This document shows, piece by piece, positions 62,478-64,000 of a DNA stretch of 64,000 bases. A program made the position numbers and the translations under genes. The notes below the pieces were generated by a model. That model saw only the letters and a program-made list of their open reading frames with translations, made no database searches and was not told the origin of the DNA. The DNA comes from Gammaproteobacteria bacterium (GTDB taxonomy: Bacteria > Pseudomonadota > Gammaproteobacteria > Burkholderiales > Burkholderiaceae_C), in NCBI GenBank assembly GCA_018828125.1, contig JAHJWB010000021.1, forward strand, positions 1 to 64,000, in the 5' to 3' direction. Numbering within the stretch: the first letter of the stretch is position 1; the number at the start of each line of letters is the position of its first letter.

Positions 62478-64000
62478 ATGCAGCCGGAAACCCCCTCAAC
62501 CAGTGCGCCCCCCGCGCACGAGGAACCCAACCAGTTTGCCCTCTTGCGACAGCGGCGGTTTGCGCCTTTTTTCTGGACGCAGTTTTCCGGTGCGGCCAAT
62601 GACAACCTGTTCAAGTTTGCATTCACCGTGATGGTGACCTACCAGCTCAGTGTGTCGTGGCTGCCACCGGCCATGGCAGGGTTGGTGATCGGGGCGCTGT
62701 TCATCCTGCCATTCGTGCTGTTTTCGGCTACCAGCGGGCAGCTGGCGGACAAGTACGACAAGAAGCGCCTGATCGTGTTTCTCAAGCGACTTGAGATCGG
62801 CATCATGGTCTTGGCGGCCTGGGGATTCTTCAGCGCCAACGTACCGGTGCTGCTGGCGTGCATTTTTCTGACGGGGGTGCAGTCCACGCTGTTCGGCCCC
62901 GTCAAATTCGCCTACATGCCGCAGGTGCTGAACGAGCGTGAGCTGACCGGTGGCAATGGCATGGTCGAAATGGGAACCTTCGTCGCGATTTTGCTGGGCA
63001 ATGTGGCGGGCGGGCTGATCATCGCGGTGCCAGAGATTGGCGCGCACCACGTGGGGTTCGCGTGCGTGGGGATGTCCATCGTCGGGCGCCTCGCTGCCGA
63101 GTACATCCCCACAGTGCCTTCGACCGACCCGGGCCTCAGGATCAACTGGAACCCCTTCAGCGAAACATGGCGCAACCTGAAACTGGCGCACCAGAACATC
63201 GTGGTGTTCCGCTCGCTGCTGGGCATCAGCTGGATGTGGTTCTTCGGCGCTGTTTTCCTTTCTCAGTTTCCGAGCCTGGCCAAGGATGTGCTGCACGGCA
63301 ATGAGCAGGTGGCTTCGCTGCTGTTGGTTGTGTTCTCGGTCGGCATCGGCATTGGGTCGCTGCTGTGCGAGGTGCTGTCGCGCCGCCATGTCGAGATCGG
63401 CCTGGTGCCACTCGGCGCCATCGGGATGAGCGTCTTCTCCATCGATCTGTACTTTGCCGCGCGCAGCTTGCCCCCTGCTGAGATGATGGGCGTCTCAGCG
63501 TTCATTGCGCAAAGCGCGCACTGGCGCGTGATGTTGGACCTGGGACTGCTCAGCCTGTTTGCTGGCCTGTACAGCGTTCCCATGTATGCGCTGATCCAGA
63601 TGCGCAGCCAGCCCACACACCGCGCGCGCATCATTGCGGCCAACAATATCCTGAACGCGCTGTTCATGATTGCCAGCTCCCTCATCGCTGGCTCCCTGCT
63701 GGGTGCGGGCTTCACGGTACCGCAGATATTCCTCTTCACCGGCCTGGCCAATGCGGTGGTGGCGTGCTACATCTTCATGCTAGTGCCCGAATACCTCCTG
63801 CGCTTCGTGGCCTGGATGTCATCGCGGTTTGTTTACCGTTTCAAGGTGCAGGGCGACGAAAACCTGCCAGCGCAGGGGGCTGCCATCCTGGCGTGCAACC
63901 ATGTGAGTTTTATCGATGCCGTGCTGCTCATGGCTGCCAGCCCCCGACCCATCTATTTTGTGATGGATCACCGAATTTTTCGTGTCCCATTGCTGGGTTG
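62478..64000 (+). CDS. MFS lysophospholipid flippase fused to acyltransferase (LplT-PlsC type), partial
   Basis: Starts at the ATG 62478 (GAGGAGA upstream) and runs off the window; 507 codons seen. Residues 20-435 form a 12-helix MFS transporter like LplT (FWTQFSGAANDNLFKFAFTV). From about 445 a PlsC-type acyltransferase begins: NHVSFIDAV carries the HX4D motif. This fusion probably flips lysophospholipid inward and re-acylates it, as in the Aas/LplT cycle; in related genomes an acyl-ACP synthetase domain may follow. Confidence 0.9.
   Translation, partial: MQPETPSTSAPPAHEEPNQFALLRQRRFAPFFWTQFSGAANDNLFKFAFTVMVTYQLSVSWLPPAMAGLVIGALFILPFVLFSATSGQLADKYDKKRLIVFLKRLEIGIMVLAAWGFFSANVPVLLACIFLTGVQSTLFGPVKFAYMPQVLNERELTGGNGMVEMGTFVAILLGNVAGGLIIAVPEIGAHHVGFACVGMSIVGRLAAEYIPTVPSTDPGLRINWNPFSETWRNLKLAHQNIVVFRSLLGISWMWFFGAVFLSQFPSLAKDVLHGNEQVASLLLVVFSVGIGIGSLLCEVLSRRHVEIGLVPLGAIGMSVFSIDLYFAARSLPPAEMMGVSAFIAQSAHWRVMLDLGLLSLFAGLYSVPMYALIQMRSQPTHRARIIAANNILNALFMIASSLIAGSLLGAGFTVPQIFLFTGLANAVVACYIFMLVPEYLLRFVAWMSSRFVYRFKVQGDENLPAQGAAILACNHVSFIDAVLLMAASPRPIYFVMDHRIFRVPLLG

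Overview
The window reads as a chromosomal segment of a high-GC beta-proteobacterium of the family Comamonadaceae, most like Acidovorax. The grounds are protein style, a PhaM-type polyhydroxybutyrate granule protein, a glpSTPQUV-type glycerol ABC transporter, and two dispersed palindromic intergenic repeats that I associate with this family (an AGCGCTT/AAGCGCT element and a CCCCCTGAG/CTCAGGGGG element). No prophage, transposase, CRISPR array or rRNA operon was found. One tRNA gene (initiator tRNA-Met) is present.

Layout. 1-2.2 kb: Fur-controlled siderophore/iron operon (two small membrane proteins and a PepSY protein cut by the window edge). 2.2-7.7 kb: HD-GYP phosphodiesterase, recG, oxyR, dps. 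7.8-14.4 kb: signalling cluster with a lone receiver and a four-gene operon (large CHASE3-GAF hybrid kinase, cheR, cheB, receiver-kinase). 14.6-16.4 kb: ubiA and proC, convergent. 16.5-27 kb: glycerol regulon with glpK and glpR on one strand and glpSTPQ-DUF2160-glpV-glpD on the other. 27-36 kb: ribosomal spc/alpha block from rplN to rplQ, including secY and rpoA, followed by the initiator tRNA. The S10 genes that normally precede rplN are absent, and infA survives only as a relic between secY and rpmJ. 36.4-40.2 kb: nhaR, a cysteine-free IscR-like regulator, and small stress or housekeeping genes. 40.3-44.4 kb: copper locus (DUF2946, TonB receptor, YcnI-like protein, PCu(A)C chaperone). 44.5-48.1 kb: PhaM-like, FIST and CNNM/CorC proteins. 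48.4-50 kb: dadA-type oxidoreductase behind a tandem glycine riboswitch. 50-64 kb: hydratase, paired YXWGXW secreted proteins, a TetR/DUF2867/ABC1-kinase operon, an XRE/reductase/membrane operon, a Na+/H+ antiporter-diguanylate cyclase-HTH operon, a ceramidase-like membrane protein, and an LplT-PlsC fusion cut by the window end.

How it fits together. Glycerol is imported by GlpSTPQV, phosphorylated by GlpK and oxidised by GlpD, with GlpR probably acting on paired direct repeats between glpR and glpS. Cyclic-di-GMP turnover appears twice (HD-GYP and GGDEF proteins), and oxidative stress is covered by oxyR-dps. The most striking points are the infA relic, the complementary ATPase-motif loss in GlpS and GlpT, the glycine riboswitch on an amino-acid dehydrogenase, and dispersed repeats that have become part of coding sequences (the signal peptide of the YcnI-like protein, and recG).
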